64,000 nt of DNA from Branchiostoma belcheri (taxonomy: Eukaryota > Chordata > Leptocardii > Amphioxiformes > Branchiostomatidae), in contig NW_017802436.1 in NCBI RefSeq assembly GCF_001625305.1, forward strand, positions 875,251 through 939,250, in the 5' to 3' direction. A model generated the notes under the pieces. The model searched no databases, was not told the origin of the DNA, and saw nothing but the letters and a program-made list of their open reading frames with translations. The position numbers and the translations under genes are program-made. Each line of letters starts with the position of its first letter. The first letter of the stretch is position 1. Below, piece by piece: positions 48,301 to 59,494 of this stretch.

Positions 48301-50646
48301 ACGTCGCTATGTAATGCGCCAAATTCACAATACCGGCTTTGTATTACTGTGGTTTAGTAGCATTTTTATTTTTGGCCGGCTTTTCTTTTTTTTCGCCCGC
48401 GCGCTCTAGTTTGGGGGTCTTCAGAGGATGTCATCCATAAAATTAAGACGGCGTGGGCTTACTTGGTTAACAGGGCGGTTTGTGATCACAGAAACGATCA
48501 GATGTAATTTTGCCCATTTCCTGGACGTCATTTGCGCTTGCTAAATGAACATCACAAGTGTGGCCTTTCGGTCGGGTCTGCTTAGGTGGGTGTGGTTCTG
48601 TTATTAATAATGGGGCAAAACGTCATTGCAAAAGATCACAAATTACCTGAAACAGCCCTGAAAGGTTTTAGAAAGAATAACAATTTTGTGTATTAGATAC
48701 AGGTGAATCTACTTATGATGAGAATAAAAACGACCGGTAGGACACTGTAGTTAGGCAAGCCTTTTTTCAGCTGGTTGAAAATACGAGTTTGTGAAATTTA
48801 CTAATTCATTGACATCATCTCGTAGATATAAGTAGCCTCTACCAGGCTTCGGGAGGCGGCTAAAACAAATAGAAATCGGCCAAATAGAGAGATAGCATGC
48901 CGGGAGCAGCAAACTGTTCTCTCCAGCCGACCAACTCCCTCGGCATGCTATTTGGCCGATTGCTACTCCTTTTAGCCGCCTCCCCAAGCCTGGTAGAGAC
49001 TAAGATATGACTACAAGAAACTGTCACCTTACTTTTCTCCAACTAAAGTCAAAGAAGGGAATACAAGTCAAACGTAGCTTTTATCATATGTGACTCTATG
49101 TTTGGCTTCTCCCGTCCCGAGATGAACCCAGATTCTTCGCAACCTGAAGTTGGTAACCAGGAAACGATGATTTTGCGTTACCGAATAGACCTTGAACTTG
49201 TAACCATAATAGTTATCTGTCATGCTTGGTAGAGGCTGGCAGATGAGTAGGCATACGGTTTAAAGTGATGTTTTAACTGTTATTCAACTATGTTTATTGT
49301 ATTATCGAATATGATCCTGGTGTTTTAGAATGCTCGGGGACAAAATCAAAAATACGATCGCTCTGGGAAATCTGAAATGCGACATGATTTTAATTGTGTT
49401 CCGGTTTGCTATTAAAATTCAACACTCAGAAATAGATAATAGGAATTTTATGAAAGGAGACGCCTTCTAAACTCATGAATAAATATGTCCCACTTGTCAT
49501 CAGAAAAAAAACATAACAACAACATAACACAGTTCTGGCTTTATTCATGATTCCCGAAGAAGTTTTAGTTCTTTAAAAAAAAAATATATATATATTCTAA
49601 AAGTCTAACTAGGGGCAAAGCTGGCAGAGATCAAACACTGTCCATTTCGTGTCCAGGGAAATTACCACGTTTTGAGAGCCCCCAAAGGCCACGGGGTTAG
49701 AATGTACGGCCCTTAGCTATAGCCAATAAACATCAGGGTTCTCACCAGGATTTTTTCATAGCATAGGGGTCTGGTACAGAAGAGCAACTTTCGTGGTGCA
49801 AATAGTTAGTTCTTGTTTAATGAGGAACCTAATTTTGTGAAGCTAAGCTTTTTCATTTGCTATAGCTTCATTCTTAAGTTATATTTTATTTTTTTTGCAA
49901 GATTTATGAAGGTTCTCTCTCCCAAAAAGTCCCTATGCTGGTTAAAAGACAGCATATGGGTCAAAATTATAGCATAGGAAGGCCTGACTAGAACACTTAA
50001 CCATGTACACGTAACGCTGTCGAAAGTAAGTTATATTCATGTTTTCCCAGCCAACATCTGCTGGTCAAACGGGAAAATAATTACTCGGTTATCTATTTAT
50101 CCTAAAATAATCTTAATGCCTATTATCAGGATAAATCGAATTAAAAATAACTACTAGTATTGATTATTGTATTTTTCTTGGGGAAGTTTAATATACGCGG
50201 AGGCAGGTACATGATCCTGGTGGTAAATATATTTGATAAGTCAAATACAGGCCTTGTTGATAAATGATAATGATTACTAGTACTTCATTGTAAAATGCAA
50301 AGCGTAGGGCTATTTTCGATGAAAATAGACGAAGGCACAGAACTTGGGCTAATGAAGAGAATCTTACGTTACGGTGAGTTTTACTGAAAAATATCTACTT
50401 TAGTCTAAATACGTTATTTAATTTTTTTGTTCTTTACTGCCTAAAAACTTACAGAAATATTTTAGACACAGATGAAGTTTATTTCGATCATGTTTGTGCT
50501 GTACGCCCTGCCTATTTATAAATCAATACTCCTAGCTAAAACAACGTCTACAAACTAAGTAAGTGCACTTTCTGTCTATGTAAATTATTGTATCAAGAGG
50601 AATTAATATTTCTTATGTTTAAACATTTATACTAACCTTCCTCCAT
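38671..50646 (-). CDS. TH: Tyrosine hydroxylase (tyrosine 3-monooxygenase), complete, 523 aa
   Basis: Cytosolic iron- and tetrahydrobiopterin-dependent enzyme that hydroxylates L-tyrosine to L-DOPA, the first and rate-limiting step of catecholamine synthesis. Sixteen coding exons on the minus strand: 50646-50637, 47825-47701, 45174-45099, 44864-44698, 44186-44003, 43475-43387, 42761-42694, 42326-42276, 41990-41892, 41654-41608, 41340-41205, 40514-40445, 40238-40182, 39821-39726, 39373-39240, 38833-38671. Every junction is GT-AG, all phases agree, and lengths sum to 1572 nt, close to the usual 500 or so residues. TH rather than phenylalanine or tryptophan hydroxylase is indicated by [11 protein letters not shown] near the N-terminus and [18 protein letters not shown] late in the protein. 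I chose the strong-context ATG at 50646. An in-frame ATG at 50700, the first bases of its exon, would add 18 residues. A start at 47778 would give 504 aa. Confidence 0.95.
40795..41165 (-). repeat. Degenerate duplicates of a TH exon 3' end and donor
   Basis: Downstream of exon 41340-41205 the intron contains two partial copies of that exon's 3' part. The first, at about 41115-41165, is disrupted. The second, at about 40805-40885, keeps the coding-like TACCTCAGACACGGGTCCTC and ends CCCGAACC then GTTAGTATTTAC, the same exon-donor junction as the real exon (CCAGAACC then GTTAGTATTTAC). It has a 10-base insertion and a 1-base loss, and no acceptor. An inserted retroelement-like piece (about 40985-41110) separates the copies. 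Confidence 0.8.
42361..42500. repeat. (GATA)n microsatellite in TH intron
   Basis: Imperfect TAGA repeats with ACATAGA and AAAGATAG interruptions. Confidence 0.97.
43387..44186 (-). other. TH: TH ACT-type regulatory domain exons
   Basis: Exon 44186-44003 (residues 127-187) carries [12 protein letters not shown], the TH version of the regulatory strand-helix motif, and [13 protein letters not shown]. Exon 43475-43387 carries [20 protein letters not shown], the conserved linker into the catalytic domain. In known TH this part binds feedback regulators and limits basal activity. Confidence 0.93.
43855..43945 (-). repeat. Duplicate of the TH ACT-exon 3' end and donor
   Basis: Starting about 117 bp beyond the original, the intron repeats the last approximately 50 nt of exon 44186-44003 and about 35 nt of intron. 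The reading frame is kept (VKSLQLF, then VDMD) and the donor is ATG then GTATGG. It has no acceptor. Use of this donor from the real exon would meet a TAA in the retained segment. Confidence 0.85.
44587..44640 (-). repeat. Duplicate of another TH exon-donor junction
   Basis: It repeats the 3' end of exon 44864-44698 and its donor flank: GGATGCGTTCAAG then TTCATTACATTAAAA, versus GTCATTACATTAAAA at the real site. The copy lies about 77 bp downstream and its donor GT is mutated to TT. Confidence 0.8.
45700..47690 (-). other. TH intron, possible retroelement tail
   Basis: Near 45875-45945 GTGCCCAGGGATACCTGAAA and GGTATGCCCTGGTAAAATAA resemble a non-LTR 3' end. No other exon seen. Confidence 0.4.
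48042..48458. mobile_element. MITE with 30+ bp terminal inverted repeats and TTA target duplication
   Basis: The left end GGCCACACCGTCGTAATTTT and right end (reverse complement GCCCACGCCGTCTTAATTTT) are inverted. TTA flanks both sides (48039-48041 and 48459-48461). The ends begin GGCCACAC-like, as in the 9167 family, with the same TTA duplication as 60328-60692. It lies in a TH intron. Internal frames are not genes. Confidence 0.8.
48831..49002. mobile_element. Foldback element in TH intron
   Basis: Arms 48831-48905 and 48939-49002 are inverted copies: CTCTACCAGGCTT, GAGGCGGCTAAAA, AATCGGCCAAATAG and AGCATGCCG all recur as complements. The loop is about 33 bp. The GC-rich arms produce frames on the minus strand that are not genes. 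Confidence 0.88.
49003..50636 (-). other. TH first coding intron, distal part; nothing recognised
   Basis: AT-rich DNA between the foldback element and the leader exon. Confidence 0.5.
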
Positions 50647-50700
50647 GTTTAGTACACAGCAGCAAACGTCCACAGAATGAGGGACAGCCAGGAATAACAT
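50637..50700 (-). other. TH: TH leader exon with two in-frame ATGs
   Basis: It lies between an acceptor (AACTGTAG ending at 50701) and a donor (GGAAG then GTTAGT). The first ATG is the first three bases of the exon and has weak context. The second, at 50646, has A at -3 and G at +4. Joined to the acceptor before 47825, the frame runs [19 protein letters not shown] into MTEEKEQQ without a stop. Confidence 0.6.
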
Positions 50701-51084
50701 CTACAGTTACTGTACAAACAACACAAATTCATTAGAAATCATGATTTCGCTTTAAATGTACTTGATCATATTTCTTCCCGGACAGTTTTATTGGTAAAAA
50801 AATGTACTAACAATAATAAAAAAAAACGCCGTTGAATTTTCAGGATAGTGTTAAATATTTTTTCTCCGACAGCCTCCTTAGAAAGTGCCCAATGAAGAAA
50901 AAACTGATCATCATAAGATTCTACTAAAAGAAGTGTCTCAAGTTTCTAATACGTATGGAATTGTTACAAATTAGAGCCACAAAGGTGCAAGACAGTGAAA
51001 ATGATTCGTAATATCGGACAGAAATCTTAGCAAAATGCTGCTACATAAAACACCTTGCAAATAGCTGTAAACTAGACGTCTTAC

Positions 51085-51138
51085 CTGCACCAAGGCCAGC
51101 TAGGAAGTGGCCGGGTGCAAGTGGGCAAGTTTTATAAG
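51085..51138 (-). promoter_or_regulatory. TH: TH TATA box and short non-coding first exon
   Basis: CTTATAAAA at 51138-51130 on the minus strand is followed about 45 bp later by a strong donor (GTGCAG then GTAAGACG) after 51085. Initiation about 30 bp downstream of the TATA box would give a first exon of roughly 20 nt, spliced to 50700. The arrangement is inferred from sequence only. Confidence 0.6.
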
Positions 51139-51720
51139 TATGTGTAAGTGAGCTGTAGCACGCAGGGAGGGAAACATGGACCACCCCAACTGACCCCGTC
51201 CTTTTGATCTTTGTTGAGATATTGAGTAGAACTGATAGACGTGAGATGAAAAAAAAAATGATAAGATGTATTACATAAAAAAAGTATGAGATAAAAGAAT
51301 CAGTGGTATCATTTTAAGCACACACCTTCGCCTTTTGTAGGTAAACTTTTCCAGGCTTTTCCTACTACATGGTAGAACAATTTTTTAGATAGTGGAGACT
51401 TTATCAGCATGGTTCTATTTTAGTGAGATGTAAAGTGAATTATGACACGGTCTATACTTTGAAACCTTTGACAACTTGTTAATTTTAAGTAAAGAGTGAC
51501 AACCCACTACATAAATGTTTAAACAACGTAAGTTTATTTTTCATGTATATAATCGATTAAAAACAATAACATGCAATTCGGAGTTCATTTTCAGCAAACA
51601 CAGCTTAGATTTTGTTCCAAAATTGAATCTGGGCTTCTTCTAAGGCATAATAACGCCTTCGTTCTTGCCTCTGGGCGTTTAACATCCATCTTTATCTTGT
51701 TCCCATCACCTCTCGCCAGG

Positions 51721-51730
51721 TCTCGCGAGA
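51721..51730. promoter_or_regulatory. Perfect TCTCGCGAGA palindrome upstream of TH
   Basis: This 10-mer is the known binding motif of BANP and a recognised promoter element in animals. It lies about 590 bp upstream of the TH TATA box. A second exact copy lies in the last TH coding exon (38748-38757). Function here is untested. Confidence 0.4.
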
Positions 51731-51739
51731 ACCTGTACG

Positions 51740-54560
51740 TCACTGTGGTGATGACCTTTCCGATAACCCCGCTGACCTCTGGTTGAAAGGTCGCGCGATA
51801 GTGCAGCAAAATGTGGAAAGTAGAATGAACTGTCATGGCTCTTTGGCAAGCAATCAGGTCTGCATATTAAGTCGTTATGTTTCCATTTGGACTTCTACGT
51901 CAAAGTCTAAAGAACATTCAGGGAGTTAGATTCATACATTAAAGCCCTTGCGAAATGTGGCTAAAAAAACTTCAAAGTAAGCTGATAAAACTAACTTTTG
52001 CATGTCCTTCCTTAGCAGGGACTATGGACAAGGCCCATCCTCATAGCAGTATATCTTATTCTAACACGAAAATCATACGTTGCAACAGATTCTGTTAATT
52101 GTAAATTACATCACTAAGAAATCTTCTTAAAGTTTAGATAACTATAACAGTTACTACTACTATCTAGTAAAACTGTTTTTGAAAAGTCTATAACCGGCTG
52201 TAGCTGTAGCTATATGCAGCTGATGTAGGTGGCGCTTTTGCTTCGAGAACACAATACTTTACCAACCCGATTAAACTATCTTCGGATGTGGCAGCTCAGT
52301 ACTGCACAAGCCCACCAGGTGGCGTGCTTGTCTTCAGCTTGTAGGTAATTTTCCTTTGATAGGAGCTCGCGTTGTTTCGGTCGTATCTTCTACGCATAAC
52401 ACCCAAAATTTGGGAGAAGAAAATGGCTAGTGTAAACTATTTAACACTCATATTTCAGACCCTAGTCTTATCTTAATCTAGGTGTTCTTGAGTTTATTTA
52501 TTATTAGTTATCATTTGTTAGCTTCATGATTAACATTTGGTATTTTTCGAAGAGGAGGACATTGCAGAAGCCTTGTGGGCTTTTTTCCTCAGCCCGTTTT
52601 TATTTATTTGGTAAATCAGTAAAAATATAAAAATAGGTCGCCAAAAATTTTGTTTCGTGGTGTAAACCATTCTTTATTATTTATGAGATGCTGACAGCTT
52701 TTCATTGATGTCATGAGGGAATAGGAAAAGGTCTGACACATCAGACGCATTTAGATGGACGTCATGTGTGTTTTTTGTAGTACGAACGTTGTTTAGCAAG
52801 CAACGTCATCAGGCAGCAAAGTAGTTTTGTGTGGGCTGGATAGAAAACTATGTTACTGCAAGAAATCGGAAGACCATTGAAGGTTATTACTTTGAAATCA
52901 TTCGAAACAAACGTTTCAAAAGGACACCTCTGTCTTTGATATGCAAATAATATTTAGAGAAGAAAACATGGTTACCAGCAACCACTCAGGCGTAATTCAA
53001 TATCGTCTGACCTGAGGCATGTTTTAATCAAATATTGTGAACTTTGGATGAAAGGAAAGCTACTGCAGATGTGAAAAATTGCATTATTCCCACACATACA
53101 TGTTTGTTTTGATGTCACCTTCAGTGATCTTTTGTGTGTTAAACAGGTTTCGTCCCAAATTGTCTCACAGTGTGTCATCTTCCTTCTTGGAAGCCAGGCC
53201 TTAAAAAGTTAAAGGCCAATGCGATTTCAGGGCAGTGAAACTGGAAACATTCTGATTAAGGCAATCTTTGTGATATTGACATACTTCTTCACATTAGCAC
53301 ATTTGAGTCAGTATTTCATATTTTGGGCTTTTAAAACTGCAGAGACAACCCCCAAGATGAGTCCTTTATTTCTTGTGGTACTCTAAGATTAAACCCAGGG
53401 CCCTTCCAGTAACAATTTTCCGTCAGAATTGTGGGAATGTTTGCTCCACAAGGGTCAATGTACATTGGGATGATGGGTTTCCTAAAAACTGCGCTAGGTA
53501 CCTTTAATTTCATGTTCTTGACTACTGTCTCGGCCTTCAAAATCACAAAAGAACATTTTGTCAGCCTCTGTCCAAACGCAACTTACATATTTTTGAAACA
53601 CCTGTACGTGTATTAGCAAAGCAAGACATTCGCAATGTTTAGTGCAATTTGGTTTCGGGAAGGTTACTCGGTAGCTAGTAGACCTTACACTGTAAAAAAT
53701 GGGTTTGTCCTGTTAAGTTGTGTCCGCCAGGTACTCAGTATGGCAGTCTGTCGGTAAACTCATAAACCTTATATAGGGACTACGTCCCTTGATGACTATT
53801 ACATTCGTACTTTCCTTTAATTAAACATGCGAATTCGGGCCAGTTCCTCCCCTGTGCAATCATCCTAAATCTACACAAATCCGCAGATCACCCACTACGG
53901 GAAAACACCGTTTACTGGTCCGATCGGGCTCATTACGTTGTCTTTTACTGAGAAGTTTGGGAGACATAAATGAGGATTGTGTGCTCTGGAGATTACAGGT
54001 AACGAATGGACCTGCCACACGGGGTCTATCTGTTTCACCCACCTGTGCGGATCAGCACAAGGATAAAACGTGTGGCCATGGGTTGTTACTGACGCCATCT
54101 CTATATGGAGTGGTTTACTGTAACAGGTGGGGTAGGCTAGTTTTGACACTTGTATTTGTGTATCTTTTTTGTTTTTGTTTCATTCATATAATTTTTATTC
54201 ATTTTACAAGCCTTAGGTCAGCATGCCGCCATGTTGGCGGTTTTCAAAGTTCCCTATACACAAAACGTACATGATATATTAAAAGGAAAGGTTGTAAAAA
54301 GATTAATAGGGTTTATGCTATTTCAATCACTATCACCATTGTCTAAAGAAAAGAATTACTATATTAATGTTAGTTTGATTGTAATTTGCCATGGGACATT
54401 AATTTGTAAGGAGGTTTGCAGTTGCTCAGGATTGTGATTAATTAATGGTCGATTTTGGAATCATTGACGATTTTTGGAATCATTTAGAGTTATTTGAAGA
54501 TGGACTTTATCTGACACATTCGACATACATATGACTACTTATGATGTATGTTTATCCAAA
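51740..54560. other. Region between TH and the peptide gene, no gene supported
   Basis: Short frames such as 51591-51836 and 53331-53546 on the minus strand read like protein in places but have no clear splice pair or start context. Confidence 0.4.
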
Positions 54561-55063
54561 GACATGTTAAGGGGGTATTTCACTTTTATTAGGGTATTTG
54601 TCTTTTAACGTGTAAATTATAGTGTAAATTACTAAACAATGAAAACGACACCAAACAACGTCCAACAAGTGGATGAATCCCAGATAAAGAAATCGTTGAA
54701 ACTTTAATAAGTTCATCAACATCATGTACATTCTGAAGCTCTACGGTAACACGTCCGGGGTTAAACAAATATTCCTCTTGAAACATGAATTATTCCTAAA
54801 TCTTCTAAAGATATATTTCCTCAAATTAAGTAGAGCCTTTTTTTTTCCTGGCAACATTCTTCCCTAGTCTTGGACTTAATTATAACTGCAGCATCGATGG
54901 AAAGAAACTGCTACTGTTCAAGAAACGACCTAGCCATGCTATAAAAACAATCTTTTAGCTCTTCAGGAGTGGCAGTGTAGATTCCAGGTCTTTTGGATCA
55001 CTAGCGTATCTGTTTCTGACGACCAGAATGTTATCTGGGGTCATGAGGGTTCTTGGTGGTGTC

Positions 55064-58000
55064 TTATGTACTCTCGTTGTTCGGCCACCTTCCTCTTGTT
55101 TCATAAGCCTTGAGGCAAGCCTGGATACCGCCCCGGAATACAGCACAACCTGGAACAAGATAGAGCCTTTTAGTATGGAGAACTCTTTGCTGGCCAATAG
55201 CAAATAATCTGTTTTACAAAAAGATGATATAAAATCTTTGTATAGAATATTTATTTGCATGTTCATGCCCATGGGGCTAAATACATACATCAGAGTGTGG
55301 TGTTACATGTACATCATACTGAGTAACATAGTACATAGGATAGATGGATAAAATAATAACGTAAAAGTCTTAACAACTACTAGAGAATACATTCTATCTA
55401 ATCTAATACAATAATCTAGCTGTTAAAGAACCTGGCAAGCCTGCAACTTACGCAGCTCACAAAAGTCCCTAGCACGGCGTTAAAAGAAGTGCTCACATAG
55501 TTATGTTCTCCGTTTACGCTCTTGTTGACGTACTTGAATCTTCTTTTTAAATTATTCATACAATTTATTTGCCTGGTTTCCGATGGGAAGTACATATGTA
55601 CGGCAGAATGCTGCTTGGTGTCCAGACATTACAACAAATGCCATGGTTAGTCGTCTTAAAATTGTATATTCCTAATGATGATTTTCTATCCAAAAGTACT
55701 TAAAATTCATACAGAGTTTCGCATAAAGGATGCGGCTTTCCACAAAAGTTAGCTACCACTAAGCCTGAAGTTGTACGTAAGGCACCCACGCCGGAAAGTA
55801 AAAATGCTCGTAGCAAGAAGAAATTACCATAAACCTTTGATGTTTTAGTTGCTTTTGCGTTTGAAGTGCAATCCTGGTGTTTGGGGAACGATAACAACGA
55901 TAGCACACAGAGGAACACTTCTGCTCAATTATGACGGTTTTAAAGTTCTTGGAATTGCAACCCCATGGGTGTTTATGGTGAAGACTTCAACAGGAGAGTG
56001 CGTCATGCAAAGGACAGTTTCGTGTGTTGTCAGTAAGATGGTCTTGCGGTTAGGCCGTAAGGGGTGTACAATTAGAATCTAAAGGTACCCGTATATATAC
56101 ACAGGATTTTCAATGACCAGGGGAGATTTGGATTGGTTTAAACATCGCCATCCCATTCAAATGTAGGCAATAGCATCTTAACATCTGGTTATACGATCTT
56201 TAAAGTTTTTGATAGTTAGGACCAGTAGATAATGGCCATGCATATGGTACACTGGGTTCTTGTTTTTGTCAGTGGGTAAACGGTTCCAACGGGCCACCAA
56301 AATGTGACAATTGCCAGTTGGTTTTTGCGCACATGTGGTCACCAGTACAGGCTTTTACTGTACATGATTAAACGTTTACCCAATTGTCTCGTAACTGTTG
56401 GCAAAAAGAGGAAGAGAATTAGTTGATGATTGAAACGAAAGATGAACTGAACCTTGTGCGGTTTATTGTTTAAATTTTAGTTTCTCCACATCAAAGGTAT
56501 ATGCTAAACATTTTGTTATAATCACGTTTATGCGAATGGCGAGTGCGATTTCTGCGACTTTGTGTGTTGGCGGTTTATTTTGTTATGTGGTCACATGAAG
56601 TTTTTAAGTCATTTAGTTTATACGTCACGACTTTCATGTAGGAAAGATGAAAGACTTAACTTTTATCAAATTGTTTATCCCTAGCTTAGAAGGATATATG
56701 TTTGTAAAATCTGTTTTTTGTGTCGAGTCGAGATGCACATGTGCTATTATTTGCTTTGGCTAAATTATATATGGTTTACCTGCGAACGAAAACTATCCTC
56801 TTATGCCCCCTTGTGAGTTTTATATAAGCGTCTACACAAACTACCTTAAGTCTCATCAAAGTGACTGTAAATATTATATTAACAGAAACCCTGTCGGCTA
56901 GGAATGATAAAAAAGCATGGTCGTAATAACGTTACTAGCATGTCTTGTGCCCAGTAACTGCATTATACCGGTGTTGTACAGATCAACCATGGCATTCTGT
57001 ACAGTCAAACAAAATTCCTTCTAGACTTACTTCACATTGAAAAGAATTATGCTTCTCAGGATTATATTGTTGTTGTGCGTTTGTTAAAGAATGTTGTGTT
57101 TCGTAGGTAAGTCCTAAACAAAAGTGGGTTCGGTAGAATTTGCTTCTAAAAATGCTTGAAATCACGTTTTAGGGATTGTGTATCCAAATGAAGTCAAAGA
57201 GGGTTAAACTTTGAAATTTAGATGTCGGATGGGACATTTTGTGGCCTTTTCAGCGGGAAACCAAAATCACAAAATGTTTTCGGCTCAGGATAATCAGGAA
57301 TGTCAAAGCATTGCCTGTAACTGATGTTGGTAACCTCTCAGATAAACAGGCTTTAGTGTTCTGCAAAATTTTGTTCTGGGATTTGGAAACAGTTTCTGCA
57401 AATACACAAACCTGTATAACCTTCTCAACCTTATAATGCAAAATTGCAGATTGTTTGATAAAAGTGAACCAGTGAACCAATTTAGCTCATTGAAGAGCTA
57501 CTCTTCCACTGGTCGTGACAGAGAAGACAGACGTTATGTACAGTATTTACAGGTTCCTTGTACTGGGAAAATTCCCCTAGCTCTTTTCGACAAGCACAAT
57601 GAATAGAGGACCTCGTCCCGTCCTGAGGACTGCGACCCTAAACAGTAGCGTGCATGTTGATCTTTCTTCTGCAATATTGAAAATTTCTCTTCTTCTGACT
57701 CACCTCGCTTAACGGCCTGCCTCTGCCGTGCCTCCCATCTGTGTCCCAGAACGTTCCTTAGGATGTTGTAAGCCCCCAGCAGCTCCAACTGCCAAATAAA
57801 AATTAAGATTATCAACATTACAATTTTTTTCTAATTTCTATATTCGGACGTGTTTTTGGAAAAAACATAGTTTGGTATACAACATTTATATGGTTTTCAC
57901 TGAAGTTGACTGAAACGACTAAGAATCCACAGTTTTCTACTTTATACGGTAGTAAACGCAAAATTGGGAGTTGAACTCAATTGAAAGCAACGAAGATAAC

Positions 58001-59317
58001 TGAAAAATGTGCTTTCGTGCTTTTTTTCCTTTTCATGATCAAAACTGGGCTCACCGACTATCGTAACAACTTTACGTCAAAGCAAACCACAGTTGCACGC
58101 GGATGGAAGAAAGCAAAAGATCAGAGAGTCAATACATTAAGAAGATATCAATATTACACTTAGCTACAAAGTAGTAAACATGATCAAGGTCAGGGGAAAA
58201 CATCATTTTCTGAACAAAGCATCTGACAGTCAGTAAAACGTTAAATTTTGCTATTAAACATTATGATATAATGGCTCCTAGTTTTCTGGTGTTTTTTAAA
58301 CACCCATGATAACATGAAACAAAAACAATTTGTCCAGTGTTGCCTAGATCAACACAGCACAATCAACAGGTTAGTTTACGGACCATTCTTGTTATTCAGG
58401 TCGGTGGTGCTTTATATAAGCTTAATGAGCTCGAGGGTGCCATTAACAATAGATCTTAATGAGACATGGGACCAGTCTTCTATTAGAGGCAAACGCATGT
58501 AGAACAACACTAGAGACCTTAAAAGGCTGTGCGGTTGAGATATTTGAAGACTGGTTTATTTGTCCATTCATGCAATCATATGGTACACATTTGTAGGTCA
58601 TGGCATCTGTGGACCCTTCTTACACATTACCAATTTTTGCTGACATCTGGTCACTGCTAAGCTTAAAGCCTAGGAAAGAAAATGTGTTTCCCGACCGGCC
58701 CTAGAAAAAACTGCCGACCCTAGCCCTGTTTTTGAAGGGTGAAGGGTTTTTCAAGCTGATCAACCTTTTCTAGCTCCATGATCTGACACCTGAATGATGA
58801 AACATTGTACAATTTGTTTTCCAACAGACATTGAAAAGTTGGTTCATCAGAGATATCCAAAGTCTAATAAAAAAGGGAAAAAAGAGATAATCCCTACCTA
58901 TCGACCCTACTTTTTTTCAAGACTGAAGCAGGAAACACAACATTTTTCCTAGGACTAAACAATGGTTCAGGCACAGACACACAGAAAGGTATAGCTGTGA
59001 AATAATAAGTATTTGAGAGTTAAGATGAAAGCCTTTAGATGAAAGTAAAGGTGATCCATTCAGGAACAGATACACAGCACTATCAGTTGTTGTGCTGATA
59101 TTTGCTTGACTAAATGGTTAAAACACACACGCACCTCCTCGTCACTGTTGCTGTCCTGTGGGTCCATAAGGACCTTGTAGTCGTTGGTGAGGCCCTGCTC
59201 TGCTCCCCTCTCCCGCGGCACTAGCCAGGTCATCTTCCCTCCTTCCGACTTTTCCACCAGCAGAAACAAGACAAGAAACACCAGGAAGGATGCGGGCTTG
59301 GTGCTGTCGGTCTTCAT
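55064..59317 (-). CDS. Unrecognised secreted peptide precursor (3 exons, 117 aa)
   Basis: Exons 59317-59135, 57788-57704 and 55149-55064, joined in phases 0 and 1 with GT-AG sites. The start is the first ATG after a TATA box. Residues 8-26 make a strong signal peptide (FLVFLVLFLLVEKSEG). An acidic segment ends SNSDEE, followed by a helix-like basic stretch LELLGAYNILRNVLGHRWEA and a KR at 88-89. The predicted C-terminal product starts GCAVFRGGIQACLKAY and has two cysteines ten residues apart (91 and 101). This looks like a neuropeptide or hormone precursor. The helical part faintly recalls class-B ligands (PTH-like SxSxxxL...LG or CRH-like LLRxVL), but neither match is convincing. Exon 3 is also open in another frame, so the last junction is the weakest point. 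AATAAA at 54590-54585 could end the transcript. Confidence 0.6.
55150..57703 (-). other. Intron of the peptide gene
   Basis: 2.55 kb of AT-rich sequence. No further exon is recognised, but a small cassette exon could be missed. Confidence 0.45.
57789..59134 (-). other. First intron of the peptide gene
   Basis: 1.35 kb with donor GAG/GTGCGT and acceptor TTTGGCAG. No element recognised. Confidence 0.5.
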
Positions 59318-59375
59318 GACTGTCTTGGCTCTTGGATCGTCTGTTCTCCAGTGGCTGTGCCGGTGTGCTGGTCGC

Positions 59376-59383
59376 TTTTTATA
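59376..59383 (-). promoter_or_regulatory. TATA box of the peptide gene
   Basis: CTATAAAAAG on the minus strand, about 60 bp before the ATG at 59317. Initiation near 59350 leaves a 5' UTR of about 30-35 nt. The tight spacing supports both the gene and its start codon. Confidence 0.7.
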
Positions 59384-59494
59384 GAGGACGGAGCCGCATT
59401 AACATCCACAGGGAGCGGGCGTTTGGTTGGAGGACGGAAGGAAAGTTGGTTCTCGTCATTTTCCGGAGCCCACGCTTTTAGTTGTAGGACAGGA

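Larger units (their letters stand above)
44698..50646 (-). other. TH: TH N-terminal regulatory exons
   Basis: Residues 1-45 (exons 50646-50637 and 47825-47701) are an acidic leader followed by [17 protein letters not shown], comparable to the N-terminal tail of vertebrate TH. Exon 45174-45099 gives [15 protein letters not shown], with Ser55 in the place of the PKA site (Ser40 of human TH). The next exon opens GRRLSNAW, a second RRxS motif at Ser75, then an acidic stretch and VKAAIVFSP leading into the ACT domain. The leader exon 50646-50637 is supported by phase agreement and splice sites only. Confidence 0.8.

Noticed and set aside
38671..50646. Phenylalanine or tryptophan hydroxylase instead of TH
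   Set aside because: The C-terminal PYTQ-VEVLD is PAH-like, but the N-terminal [11 protein letters not shown] site, the HHIESRPPQ strand and [18 protein letters not shown] follow TH.
51591..51836. 81-codon minus-strand frame upstream of TH
   Set aside because: No acceptor or donor fits it, and it lies over the TCTCGCGAGA motif in a likely regulatory region.
53331..53546. Minus-strand frame with KPIIPMYIDP, faintly TIR-domain-like
   Set aside because: A ten-residue resemblance without the rest of the domain, no splice sites and no good start. Too weak to annotate.
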